Assembly (NCBI RefSeq): GCF_029892605.1
Contig: NZ_JARXWF010000001.1
Location: 124,001 to 188,000, forward strand
Source of the DNA: Parabacteroides sp. PM6-13
Lineage (GTDB): Bacteria > Bacteroidota > Bacteroidia > Bacteroidales > Tannerellaceae
Length of the DNA stretch: 64,000 bases
Direction: 5' to 3'
The notes under the pieces are model-generated. The model had not been told where the DNA came from, made no database searches, and saw only the letters and a list, made by a program, of their open reading frames with translations. The translations under genes were made by a program, and so were the position numbers. Shown piece by piece: positions 27,546 through 36,378 of the stretch (its first letter is position 1; each line of letters starts with the position of its first letter).

Positions 27546-27569
27546 ATTTATAAAAATGATGAAAGAACA

Positions 27570-30557
27570 ATGCGAAGATTGATATTTCTGTTAAGCTTTT
27601 GTAGCTGTGTGATTTCCGGATTTACCCAAACCGTTCCGGAACTATATCGTAAGGTCGACAAAGAAAAGATGAATCACTGGGTAGACTCTGTTTTCGACAC
27701 CTTGACTTTGGACGAGCGGATCGGACAACTATTCATGCCGGTCGCCAATCCGACCACCGACAATCGTAACATACAACTATTGATGCGTTATGTGAACGAG
27801 GCCAAGATCGGTGGGATCTTGTTTCACAAGGGCGATGCCGTGACACAGGCTGAAGTGACCAACCGGATACAGAAAGCCTCCAAAATCCCGATGCTTGTCT
27901 CCTTAGACGGCGAGTGGGGACTCTCGATGCGCTTGGACGGCACGACGCGATTTCCCAAAAACATGATGCTGGGTGCTATTGAAGATATAAACCTGATCGA
28001 AGCCTATGGCGAAGAGGTGGGGCGACAATGCAATGAAATGGGCATTCATATCAATTTCGCGCCCGATGTGGATGTGAACAGCAATATGGCCAATCCGGTG
28101 ATCGGCATCCGTTCGTTTGGGGAAGATCCTGACGCGGTGGCGGAAAAGGGCATTGCCTATGCCCGTGGGATTGAGAAGAAAGGAGTTCTTTCGGTGGCCA
28201 AGCATTTCCCGGGGCACGGCGATACCTCGGACGATTCGCATCACACGCTGCCGGCTGTCCGCCATTCAATGGAGCGCTTGGACAGTGTCGAGCTATTACC
28301 ATTCAAGCGTTATATATATGAAGGCTTTGCGGGCGTGATGACCGGACACCTCTATGTGCCGGCGCTCGACAAGACAGCCAATCAGCCCTCATCGCTTTCG
28401 AAACCGATCGTCACCGGTTTGCTGCAAGAAAAACTGGGCTTTCAGGGGCTTTGCTTCACCGATGCCCTGGCCATGAAGGGAGCGTCGACCAAGAGTTCCG
28501 AGAATCCTTCCGTCAAGGCGTTATTGGCGGGGAATGATATATTACTGGCTCCGGCTTCGTTGTTTACCGATGTGGACGCAGTGCGAAAAGCCGTTCAGGA
28601 GGGTGTGTTAGACCGGAGCGAGATTGAAGCGAAATGCCTCAAGGTATTACAATATAAATACATTGCCGGCCTGCACAACTATCAACCGATCGAGCTGAAA
28701 GGCTTGTCGGAACGATTGAACACGCCTCATGCCGCCTGGCTGGTAGCAAAGCTCAATGCCGAAGCGATCACCCTGATGAAGAACAGCGATGATTATCTTC
28801 CACTGAAAGGGATCGGAAAGAAAAAGATCGCAGCACTGTCGCTTGGCGATGGGGTTGAGACGCCTTATATGCAGATGCTTAGCCGTTACGATAAGATCGA
28901 TCGTTTCCAGCTATTGCGCACCAGCACGGAGGCACAGGTGCGCGAAGTCTACCGCCAACTGGAAAAATACGACGTGATCTTATGCGCCGTACATACGATA
29001 CGCGTTGCCGAGAGCGAGCAACTACGCCAGTTGGCTGCCCGGAAAGAGGTGGTATTTACCTTCTTCACTCTGCCTTATTCCTGCCGGCAGTATCGCCAGA
29101 GCATCGAGCGCTCAAAAGCAGCTATCATAGCTTACGAAGCGACACCGCTCGCGCAGGAATACGCCGCTCAGCTTATTATGGGAGGAATTGCCGCCAAAGG
29201 CAAACTGCCGGTCTCTATTCCCGGTCTTTATTTTGCCGGCACGGGACTCTTTACCGAAAAGAGCCGCCTGGGCTATCAGGAGTCCGAAGAGGTAGGACTG
29301 GATCCGGCGCGGCTGGATGTGATCGAGTCGATCGTGCAAGAAGGGCTCGACGAAGGAGCCTATCCGGGTTGCCAGGTATTGATAGCGAAAGAGGGTATGG
29401 TGGTCTACCATAAAGCCTTCGGCTATCAGGACGAGAAAAAAACGGAGCCTGTCACCCTCGAGTCGGTCTACGACCTGGCCTCTGTCTCGAAAGCAGCCGG
29501 TACATTATTGGCGGCCATGAAGGCGTATGATGAAAAGAAGTTTACGCTCAACCAGAAGGTGTCGGCCTATATCCCGGAACTGCAAGGCACTGATAAGAAA
29601 GATATCACCATCCGTGAACTATTATATCACCAGTCGGGCTTGGTCTCCTCGATCAATTTCTACCTGAAGGCAATCGATAAGGATAGTTATACCGGTAGTC
29701 TTTACAGTGGAACACGCCGGGCCACCCATCCGGTACGCTTCGACGCGAAAACCTATGTACGAAATGATTTCACCTATTTGCCGGATCAGGTCTCTACCAC
29801 GCCCAAAGCGGGATTCGGAACACAGGTAGCCAAAGATTTCTATGTCGCGGAGACATTTCAGGACAGCATTATGGCCTCTATCATCGACTCCCGTCTGGGG
29901 GCGAAAGGGCGTTACCGCTATAGCTGCATCAACTTCATCCTGTTGAAAATGCTTGTGGAACGTGAGATGTCGCAGCCGATGGACAAATTGTTGCAAGAGG
30001 AGTTCTTCTCCCGCCTGGGAGCACAAACGACGATGTATAACCCCGTCGGGAAGATAGAGATGCGACGGATCGTACCGACGGAAGACGATCAGTTTGTTCG
30101 CCGTCAGCTGTTGCGAGGCTATGTACACGATGAGGCGGCTGCCTTTCAGGGGGGCGTATCGGGCAATGCGGGGCTTTTCTCGACAGCGCACGACCTGGCC
30201 AAGGTGTGTCAGCTCTACCTCAACCAAGGGACATACGGCAGGGATACCTTGATTACTCAGGAGACGGCCCGGTTGTTTACACAAAGCAAATCACCCAGTT
30301 CGCGCCGCGGATTGGGATTCGACAAGCCCGATCGGGGCAATGTACGCAACTCACCTTGTGGCGCGTTGGCGCCAGCCGGGGTATTCGGGCATACGGGGTA
30401 TACCGGCACCTGTTTCTGGGTAGACCCCGACAACCAACTGGTCTATATCTTTCTGACCAACCGTCTGCATCCGAGCCGGGCCAATACCAAACTCTTTTCT
30501 TTAGAGACGCGCACGCGCATTCAGGATGCGATCTACAAAGCCATCGAGAAGAAATGA
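27570..30557 (+). CDS. GH3 beta-N-acetylglucosaminidase fused to a serine beta-lactamase-like domain
   Basis: 995 aa. The frame is open further upstream, but the ATG at 27570 gives a clean signal peptide (MRRLIFLLSFCSCVISGFTQ) after a promoter box, so it is chosen. Residues 40-370 are a GH3 barrel of the NagZ type, with KHFPGHGDTSDDSHH (211-225) and the nucleophile Asp298 in CFTDALAMKG. Residues 390-560 resemble the GH3 C-terminal sandwich. Residues 575-995 are a class C beta-lactamase/esterase-like domain with SxxK at 638-641 (ASVSK), a YSCIN segment in place of YxN, and HTGYTG as the KTG-like motif. This two-domain arrangement is known in Bacteroidetes and suggests cleavage of peptidoglycan fragments at both sugar and peptide parts in the periplasm. 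The enzymatic activity of the second domain is unproven. Confidence 0.92.
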   Translation: MRRLIFLLSFCSCVISGFTQTVPELYRKVDKEKMNHWVDSVFDTLTLDERIGQLFMPVANPTTDNRNIQLLMRYVNEAKIGGILFHKGDAVTQAEVTNRIQKASKIPMLVSLDGEWGLSMRLDGTTRFPKNMMLGAIEDINLIEAYGEEVGRQCNEMGIHINFAPDVDVNSNMANPVIGIRSFGEDPDAVAEKGIAYARGIEKKGVLSVAKHFPGHGDTSDDSHHTLPAVRHSMERLDSVELLPFKRYIYEGFAGVMTGHLYVPALDKTANQPSSLSKPIVTGLLQEKLGFQGLCFTDALAMKGASTKSSENPSVKALLAGNDILLAPASLFTDVDAVRKAVQEGVLDRSEIEAKCLKVLQYKYIAGLHNYQPIELKGLSERLNTPHAAWLVAKLNAEAITLMKNSDDYLPLKGIGKKKIAALSLGDGVETPYMQMLSRYDKIDRFQLLRTSTEAQVREVYRQLEKYDVILCAVHTIRVAESEQLRQLAARKEVVFTFFTLPYSCRQYRQSIERSKAAIIAYEATPLAQEYAAQLIMGGIAAKGKLPVSIPGLYFAGTGLFTEKSRLGYQESEEVGLDPARLDVIESIVQEGLDEGAYPGCQVLIAKEGMVVYHKAFGYQDEKKTEPVTLESVYDLASVSKAAGTLLAAMKAYDEKKFTLNQKVSAYIPELQGTDKKDITIRELLYHQSGLVSSINFYLKAIDKDSYTGSLYSGTRRATHPVRFDAKTYVRNDFTYLPDQVSTTPKAGFGTQVAKDFYVAETFQDSIMASIIDSRLGAKGRYRYSCINFILLKMLVEREMSQPMDKLLQEEFFSRLGAQTTMYNPVGKIEMRRIVPTEDDQFVRRQLLRGYVHDEAAAFQGGVSGNAGLFSTAHDLAKVCQLYLNQGTYGRDTLITQETARLFTQSKSPSSRRGLGFDKPDRGNVRNSPCGALAPAGVFGHTGYTGTCFWVDPDNQLVYIFLTNRLHPSRANTKLFSLETRTRIQDAIYKAIEKK

Positions 30558-30558
30558 A

Positions 30559-30592
30559 AAAAGGCTGTACCTCCCAGGAGACACAGCCTTTT
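30559..30592. terminator. Bidirectional intrinsic terminator
   Basis: AAAAGGCTGT (30559-30568) pairs with ACAGCCTTTT (30583-30592), a perfect 10-bp stem with a 14-nt loop. A-run and T-run flanks let it work for both convergent genes. Confidence 0.82.
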
Positions 30593-30612
30593 CAATTTCG
30601 TTTTTCGACTAA

Positions 30613-30783
30613 TTATCCTACTTTCTTATTCAGGAAAATATGGCCTAAGTAACCGATGATGATTACTACTAATCCAGTCACAAGAAGCGTGTTGCTCATA
30701 CTGTTGGTAATCGCCGGCACTGCCAAGATAGCAACCCCGATCAGGAGGATAAGTACTCCAAGATTTTTAATCAATGCGTTCAT
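30613..30783 (-). CDS. 56-residue two-helix membrane protein
   Basis: A short complete frame from the ATG at 30783 to a TAA at 30613-30615. The product has two hydrophobic helices, LGVLILLIGVAILAVPA and TLLVTGLVVIIIGYLGHIF, separated by a short ITNSMSN turn, and a basic end (LNKKVG). The regular helix-turn-helix membrane pattern, the clean stop just before the shared terminator and its own intergenic space all support a real gene. Similar small membrane proteins are annotated as hypothetical in Bacteroidales. Function unknown. Confidence 0.75.
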   Translation of the reverse strand: MNALIKNLGVLILLIGVAILAVPAITNSMSNTLLVTGLVVIIIGYLGHIFLNKKVG

Positions 30784-30935
30784 GGTTTATCGATAAATTT
30801 TATTATTGTTTCTTTTTTTCTCTTTTTCTCTCGCAAATAAAGTAATAATAACCCGATTGCGAAAATATTTTAGACTAAAAATGTTGAAAGAGTCCTGTTT
30901 AGGTTCTCAATTCGAAGAATTTCTTGGCTTTTAGG

Positions 30936-30967
30936 TTGCTATTATTCTTTAGTTGTCGTTATCTTTG
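30936..30967 (+). promoter_or_regulatory. Promoter of plsC
   Basis: TTG at 30936-30938, a 21-nt spacer and TATCTTTG at 30960-30967, 19 nt before the ATG at 30987. Confidence 0.55.
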
Positions 30968-30986
30968 CCTTAAACAAATACACAAG

Positions 30987-31742
30987 ATGCTACGACTATT
31001 TTATATTCTTTATACCTGGTTGATCTTTGTGCCTATTTTTTTGATATTGACTATTCTTACGGCACTGACAACCATTCTGGGATGCCTGTTGGGCGGAGAG
31101 AAGATCTTTGCCTATTACCCCGGTATGATCTGGTCGCGCCTGACCTGTTATCTCGCCTTATGCCCGGTAAAAATCAAAGGAAGAGAACATATCGACCGGA
31201 AGAAGTCTTATGTATTTGTTGCCAACCACCAGGGCGCCTTCGATATTTTTCTGATATATGGATTCCTGGGAGTGCCTATCAAATGGGTGATGAAGGCCGG
31301 TATCGGGAAAATACCGCTGGTGGGTGCCGCCTGCCGCGCGGCGGGATTTATCTTTGTCGATAACTCAACGAAAAAGGCGGCTGCCCGTAGTGTAGTAGAA
31401 GCGCGAAAGAGTCTGCGCAATGGTGCTTCGATTGCTGTGTTCCCGGAGGGTTCGCGCACATACGATGGCAAGATGATTCGTTTCAAACGCGGTGCTTACC
31501 AGATGGCCGACGAGCAGCAACTACCCATTGTGCCCATCACCCTGAATGGTCCTTTCCATGTGTTGCCGATCGGCACCTTGAACCTACACCGCCATCGGAT
31601 GGAAATGATCATACACGAACCTATTTCGACTGAAGGGATCGATACGTCTCTGAAGGGATTGCAACATTTGGCGGATGAAACAAGAGAAATCATTGCCTCT
31701 GCCCTATGGCCGGAGTTTCGCGACGAAGAGCCTACCGAATAA
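30987..31742 (+). CDS. plsC: 1-acyl-sn-glycerol-3-phosphate acyltransferase
   Basis: 251 aa; the ATG at 30987 is preferred over an upstream in-frame TTG (30924) because a promoter lies between them. It has an N-terminal membrane segment (MLRLFYILYTWLIFVPIFL), the HX4D catalytic motif in ANHQGAFDIFL, the substrate motif FPEGSRTYDG, and VPITLNGP. It makes phosphatidic acid from lysophosphatidic acid at the inner membrane. Its end overlaps the convergent Wzi-like gene by 11 bp. Confidence 0.94.
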   Translation: MLRLFYILYTWLIFVPIFLILTILTALTTILGCLLGGEKIFAYYPGMIWSRLTCYLALCPVKIKGREHIDRKKSYVFVANHQGAFDIFLIYGFLGVPIKWVMKAGIGKIPLVGAACRAAGFIFVDNSTKKAAARSVVEARKSLRNGASIAVFPEGSRTYDGKMIRFKRGAYQMADEQQLPIVPITLNGPFHVLPIGTLNLHRHRMEMIIHEPISTEGIDTSLKGLQHLADETREIIASALWPEFRDEEPTE

Positions 31743-33210
31743 TCCCCGCCTTACGAATCCCTAAGCTGAATCCGTAGCTCTGTTTTCCGAACATATCACC
31801 CGTATCGCCTGCCAGCAATCCGCAGAGGCTCCATCCTGCCCAACGCGGATGCCTGTAATCTATTTCTACCAGAAAAGAGCAACCCTGTTTCATCTCCAGG
31901 AACGGAGCCTTATGCGTTCCCCATCCTTTCATAACGGTAAACATCGCGCGGTAGTCGAGCGTAGGCAACAGACTTCCTTTCGCCCCTATATGCAAGTCTT
32001 CCACACGGGTGCAGAGGAAGCCGGGAATGCCATTTTGATTATAAACCGGTGAAGGAAGAAGTGGAGAGCCTGTTCCTCTGGCGAAATAGCTGTTGCCGGT
32101 GGTATACTCTCCGTTGTTGTAATAACAGTCGTTTCCTCCACCACGGCCGGGATGCGCGTCGTGGTCGAAATCGATATAATGGAGTGGACCACTCTGGTTT
32201 TTGGTATTCATATATTCCAACACAACACTCTTTAGCCAGGGGAAAGTCGGCAGATCCAACTGCAAACCCCATAAACCATCTGTTTTGTTATAGAACAGTA
32301 TGCCTGACTTATCGTACGAGAGGTGCTGATAATAGGCCTGTATGCCCCATGTCTCTTTTTCGTACCCCACCTGAAAGTCGTACGAGACGTGATGCGACCC
32401 CAATACGTTGATCTGATCAGACAGACTTGCCCCCTCTCCACCGCTTTTGAGGAAGAATATACGAACCATATCTTTCAACGACTGAGGCTGTTTCCCTAAG
32501 TTCTCGTTGGTAGAGGTGCCGCCCCATTGCGCGATATGACGCAGGCCGGCAGTGGCATAGAAAGGAATCTCTCCTTTGGCATCTTTGAAGCGGAGATGAA
32601 AAGACTTATGATGCCATAACACGTTTTTAATGTAGTCGAAGCGCTCCGCGTCAATCGATTGTTCCAGAAAAGCGGTCTCGAAAGAGCGCCCGAAAGCGAC
32701 ATTCCCTTTTATGTGCAACCGTTGCATAGAAAACGGAATGGGCACGAAGTCGGTCAGGGAGATATTGATTTCCGGGACAGGGCGTGCATTCGACGAGAGG
32801 ATAAGATCCCCCGTGCTCAGGTCTTTGTCCCAGAGTGAGGAATATTCCTGTTTGCTACCGATGCGAAGGGAGAGCTTTTTATAGCCCAGTTCGGTATAGA
32901 GTTGCTGAAGATAGATATTTCGGTAGCGGGGAGTTACCACGACTGCATCGATATGGTTTGTCCAGTAAAACCCTTTCCCGAACAACTGCTGGTGTTTGAT
33001 TTGAGGGCGCAAAAATAAATTGCCCGACTCGGCAGGAACCACTCCCCAGCGGTTGCTGGTGGTCCAGAAAGGCGTGAGATCGCCTGTTGCCGCCGAACCG
33101 GCCAATTCTATTTCATACGTGATAGTCGTGGAATCATCAACGGTTGTCTGTCCATAAGTCATCTGACTTCCGACAAGCAACGCCACTATAATCAACCAAA
33201 CTGATTTCAT
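31732..33210 (-). CDS. Wzi-like capsule assembly outer membrane protein
   Basis: 492 aa with a signal peptide (MKSVWLIIVALLVGSQMTYG). The rest alternates hydrophobic and polar residues as in an outer membrane beta-barrel, with the Wzi-family start PFWTTSNRWGVVP and later RYRNIYLQQLYTELGYKKL and LSTGDLILSSNARPVPEI. Wzi in E. coli anchors capsule to the cell surface; members in Bacteroidales are often far from capsule loci, as here. It overlaps plsC's end, with mscL 46 nt upstream on the same strand. Confidence 0.85.
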   Translation of the reverse strand: MKSVWLIIVALLVGSQMTYGQTTVDDSTTITYEIELAGSAATGDLTPFWTTSNRWGVVPAESGNLFLRPQIKHQQLFGKGFYWTNHIDAVVVTPRYRNIYLQQLYTELGYKKLSLRIGSKQEYSSLWDKDLSTGDLILSSNARPVPEINISLTDFVPIPFSMQRLHIKGNVAFGRSFETAFLEQSIDAERFDYIKNVLWHHKSFHLRFKDAKGEIPFYATAGLRHIAQWGGTSTNENLGKQPQSLKDMVRIFFLKSGGEGASLSDQINVLGSHHVSYDFQVGYEKETWGIQAYYQHLSYDKSGILFYNKTDGLWGLQLDLPTFPWLKSVVLEYMNTKNQSGPLHYIDFDHDAHPGRGGGNDCYYNNGEYTTGNSYFARGTGSPLLPSPVYNQNGIPGFLCTRVEDLHIGAKGSLLPTLDYRAMFTVMKGWGTHKAPFLEMKQGCSFLVEIDYRHPRWAGWSLCGLLAGDTGDMFGKQSYGFSLGIRKAGIIR

Positions 33211-33233
33211 GCTACATTTGTTTTATAAGGGTA

Positions 33234-33241
33234 CAAATATA
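33234..33241 (-). promoter_or_regulatory. Candidate -7 box of the Wzi-like gene
   Basis: Minus-strand TATATTTG, 23 nt before the ATG at 33210; no -33 element visible, and it lies between mscL and this gene. Confidence 0.42.
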
Positions 33242-33256
33242 GCAAAATCCGCTTAT

Positions 33257-33682
33257 TTACTTCTTCTCTTCCTTCAACAGGTCGCGGATCTCCGTAAGCA
33301 ATTGAATATCTGCCGGAGGGGCAGCCGGAGCAGCCGGTTCTTCCGCCTTCTTTTTGTGGAAGCTATTGATACCCTTTACCATCAGGAAGATAGCAAAGGC
33401 GATGATGATAAAATCGAAGGTAACCTGCAGGAATTCTCCGTAATTAATGGTTACCGCCGGAGCAATCTCCGCGCCGCCTTCCAAAACGGCTTGCTTCAGG
33501 GTGATCTTCAGGTCGGTGAAGTTGACACCACCCACCAATAATCCGACAGCCGGCATAATGATATCGCCCACTAACGAAGAAACGATCTTTCCGAAGGCGC
33601 CCCCCAGAATAATACCGACAGCCATATCGATCACGTTACCGCGCATGGCAAAATCTTTGAACTCTTGTAACATCTTTTTCAT
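33257..33682 (-). CDS. mscL: Large-conductance mechanosensitive channel
   Basis: 141 aa. It opens under membrane tension to release solutes during osmotic downshock. It has the conserved N-terminal amphipathic helix and first membrane helix ([37 protein letters not shown]), a periplasmic loop, a second helix ([20 protein letters not shown]) and a charged cytoplasmic bundle with an Ala/Pro-rich linker. Length is standard. Confidence 0.97.
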   Translation of the reverse strand: MKKMLQEFKDFAMRGNVIDMAVGIILGGAFGKIVSSLVGDIIMPAVGLLVGGVNFTDLKITLKQAVLEGGAEIAPAVTINYGEFLQVTFDFIIIAFAIFLMVKGINSFHKKKAEEPAAPAAPPADIQLLTEIRDLLKEEKK

Positions 33683-33789
33683 ATACTGCTCTTTTTTAAT
33701 GTGTTTTGTTTATGGTATAACTAAAATTCGACCCGTTTGGTTCGTTTAACCGATCTGAAAAACCTTGTTTTTCGTGCAAAGAGATTAAA

Positions 33790-33826
33790 AAAAAACCACA
33801 GTTCCAAGTCGGGACTATGGTTTTTT
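33790..33826 (-). terminator. Intrinsic terminator of the GH51-like gene
   Basis: Arms AAAAAACCACAGT (33790-33802) and ACTATGGTTTTTT (33814-33826), one mismatch in the stem; on the minus strand it is followed by a T run. It lies 17 nt past the stop at 33844. Confidence 0.78.
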
Positions 33827-33843
33827 CCTGTTTTTACTATTGC

Positions 33844-36192
33844 TTATCTCTTCAACGTGATGACGGTATAAGAATATTTGGGGAATGTGTACTTCGCGTT
33901 TTTGCGGGCGATGGTCGCCTTCGATGGCTTAAATACGACATTGTCCTTATTCTCATAGGTATTGAATTCCGTCAGTTCGCAATTGCCGATCGTTTGTACA
34001 TCCGCACGGCTGCCGAAACGGAAATTCGCAATATTAATCACTGCGTCTAAAGGCTGATCCGACATATTCGCTACGTAGATGGTCATTTCGTTCTTCGCGT
34101 CATTGATCTTTGCCGTTACATCCAACAGCTCTTCGTTGCTGGTAGCCTTCACGACATTTGGTTTCCATGTCTTCATCATCATCTCATCGATATGAGCCGA
34201 CGGTTGGAACCAAATGGCATCGGGTGTATAGTGAACACGTCCCTGATCCCACATATAATGTAATCCGTGCGGTTGGAAGGTATTGGCTGTTCCCAGCATC
34301 TGGAAGCAGTCACCATAGCGTTGCAGGGTGTTCCAGTTGTGCGCGTGTGCCAAACCGCGATCCCAGTCACAGCGGAAGCCGTTTTCTTCCATCGGGTGCA
34401 GGTTCAGTTTGAATCCGGGGTGATCTTTTGCCAATTCTCTTTGCAGATTGATACCCATCTCGTTCAGGAAGGCATTGCCTCTATCGGCAAACTCGCGGGC
34501 ACCTGAATAATGCGGGTCCCAAGCCAATTTGTCGCCTTTTCCTTGGGCAACAAACCATCCGGCGAGTTCTGACGCCAGGCGATACTGGCTGCCCAGGTTT
34601 TCTTCCTCCTGTCGTAGTTGCTGTTGCAGTCTACGTAACTGGCGTTGATCGGCATCTGCCGCCTTTTCCATTTCCGCCAATTGCGCGCGCAGGCGTTCAA
34701 CCTGTTGTTTTTGCTGTTCCGAACCACCGCGTACATATCCATTACCACCAATATTCAACGAGGTCATGATCGATATATTCGGATCTACCTCCCAGGCTGC
34801 CTTAGCAAATTTCTTCATACATTCCACATACCCCCGGGAGATACCCCGTTCGTTGTCTACCTGGATGTATTTCAGGTTGTAAGGCTCCGGATGTCCGTCG
34901 GCAGCACGAATCGCGCCCCATTTCGAGGTAACCGGTCCGTTTACATACTCTACAAAGTCACGAATATCTTCATACGATTCGTTCATGCTCATCCCGATGA
35001 TGGCGATGGCATCGATGGCTTCCGCCGCCTGCAGCATTTCAATAAAACCAAAGCTATGCGTTGCGTAGGCATTAAATCCGCTGCGGAAAGTAACCCGGCG
35101 TTCGTCGATCGGTCCGCGCATCAGCTTCCAACGATACAAGTAGGTGTCTGCCCCTACGTCGACCATGGAACCATTGTAACGGAATGCCGTGATGCCCTGC
35201 TTCTTCAAAGCCTCTGTGAATTTTGTCTGGATAGGCCATCCGCCTTCTACGCGTCCCCAGGTGCCCGGTTGCAGGAAGGCAAAACCAAGATCGATGGTGC
35301 CCGGCGCTTTCAGGGAGATGCCAAAGCGTCCGTTGATGGTGCCACCGTTAGGGATCAGTTCGTAGGTTACCTTTTCATACGAACCGTCTCCGCGGAGCTG
35401 ATATGATTTTTCTGCCAACACCTTGTTGTTATCGTCGCGAAGCGAGAGGAAAATGGTGGTCGGTTTCTCGGCTTTTATGCGCAATACGCCATCATACGAT
35501 TTACCATTCTCAAACATAATGCCCGAGCGGTACAGCCCATGGTTGGTAATACCTACTTCGCCACTTCCGCCTGTAAAGCTGATGCGCTGTGTCTGGCGTC
35601 CCATATAAGCCTTGCCGTCACGCACCAATTCGTATTTGTACTGCGGACTACCCTCGGTCAGTTTCGACCAGTATTTCGACACCTGTTCGTTGCCGCTGAT
35701 CCGATCCATCATGATACGCTGAATGTTGGGAGGAAGAGAGTCATACACCAGGAAGCGTCCCGGGAAAATCCATCCGGAGAGATTGTGAGGCGCGCCACCG
35801 AATCGTCCGGCGGAATAGATGTCGTTCGAGTTGAAATCATACTTCTCGCCCAGGTTGTTCCAGGAGATACGGGTGTAAATGTCCGACTGGCTCAACAAGT
35901 GAGGAATGCCTCTTTCGTCGATCACCACATACACCTTAGAATAGTCTTTCCGATCAAGTTTCAGGAAGTCCACGTCGATGTTTTCTTCAAAAGCCTCGCC
36001 ATGCAACAGCTGGCTGAACATACCACCATTGGTCTGGTTGTTGAGGTCTTCAATGTTCGTCCCGTTAAACAGTTTTGTAACGGTGGCTACTTTTTCGCCC
36101 GCGTCAATATCGATATTGACCGGAGCCTTGTTCTGCGCCGACAAACTGGTTGCCGCTAACAGCAAAACGGTGGTAAAGAATAGATTTTTCAT
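33844..36192 (-). CDS. Secreted GH51-like alpha-L-arabinofuranosidase with an inserted coiled coil
   Basis: 782 aa with signal peptide (MKNLFFTTVLLLAATSLSAQ). The N-terminal part starts like GH51 enzymes (KLFNGTNIEDLNNQTNGGMF), followed by a carbohydrate-binding-like sandwich (residues about 170-310) and a TIM barrel. The acid/base candidate is Glu448 in QVDNERGIS, and the nucleophile candidate is Glu602 or Glu603 in HPMEENGF. Residues 491-532 form a clear charged coiled coil (SEQQKQQVERLRAQ, then RRLQQQLRQEEENL), interrupting the barrel between the two catalytic Glu. It lies outside the polysaccharide locus and stands alone, so its natural substrate is uncertain. Confidence 0.85.
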   Translation of the reverse strand: MKNLFFTTVLLLAATSLSAQNKAPVNIDIDAGEKVATVTKLFNGTNIEDLNNQTNGGMFSQLLHGEAFEENIDVDFLKLDRKDYSKVYVVIDERGIPHLLSQSDIYTRISWNNLGEKYDFNSNDIYSAGRFGGAPHNLSGWIFPGRFLVYDSLPPNIQRIMMDRISGNEQVSKYWSKLTEGSPQYKYELVRDGKAYMGRQTQRISFTGGSGEVGITNHGLYRSGIMFENGKSYDGVLRIKAEKPTTIFLSLRDDNNKVLAEKSYQLRGDGSYEKVTYELIPNGGTINGRFGISLKAPGTIDLGFAFLQPGTWGRVEGGWPIQTKFTEALKKQGITAFRYNGSMVDVGADTYLYRWKLMRGPIDERRVTFRSGFNAYATHSFGFIEMLQAAEAIDAIAIIGMSMNESYEDIRDFVEYVNGPVTSKWGAIRAADGHPEPYNLKYIQVDNERGISRGYVECMKKFAKAAWEVDPNISIMTSLNIGGNGYVRGGSEQQKQQVERLRAQLAEMEKAADADQRQLRRLQQQLRQEEENLGSQYRLASELAGWFVAQGKGDKLAWDPHYSGAREFADRGNAFLNEMGINLQRELAKDHPGFKLNLHPMEENGFRCDWDRGLAHAHNWNTLQRYGDCFQMLGTANTFQPHGLHYMWDQGRVHYTPDAIWFQPSAHIDEMMMKTWKPNVVKATSNEELLDVTAKINDAKNEMTIYVANMSDQPLDAVINIANFRFGSRADVQTIGNCELTEFNTYENKDNVVFKPSKATIARKNAKYTFPKYSYTVITLKR

Positions 36193-36266
36193 GATACAGA
36201 TTTATTTATTTCACAATAACAAAGAGTCAAGGGGAGCTTAAATAAGTGTACATAATACACATTACG

Positions 36267-36296
36267 CAAATATAAACAAATCTATTTAATATCAAA
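36267..36296 (-). promoter_or_regulatory. Promoter of the GH51-like gene
   Basis: On the minus strand: TTTG (36293-36296), an 18-nt spacer and TATATTTG (36267-36274), 74 nt before the ATG at 36192. Confidence 0.5.
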
Positions 36297-36326
36297 TGAT
36301 TTCGCCCAAATATGAGAATTATTAAC

Positions 36327-36334
36327 TACTTTTG
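36327..36334 (+). promoter_or_regulatory. Candidate -7 box of ricT-gldH
   Basis: TACTTTTG, 44 nt before the ATG at 36379. Back-to-back with the promoter of the divergent GH51-like gene. No -33 element seen. Confidence 0.45.
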
Positions 36335-36378
36335 CACGAGAGTATTGATAGAATACATAGATCAATTCAACAAATCGC

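Noticed and set aside
27294-27569. N-terminal extension of the GH3-beta-lactamase gene
   Set aside because: The extension runs back over the 5' part of the methyltransferase gene on the other strand and precedes both the promoter box (27538-27545) and a perfect signal peptide at 27570.
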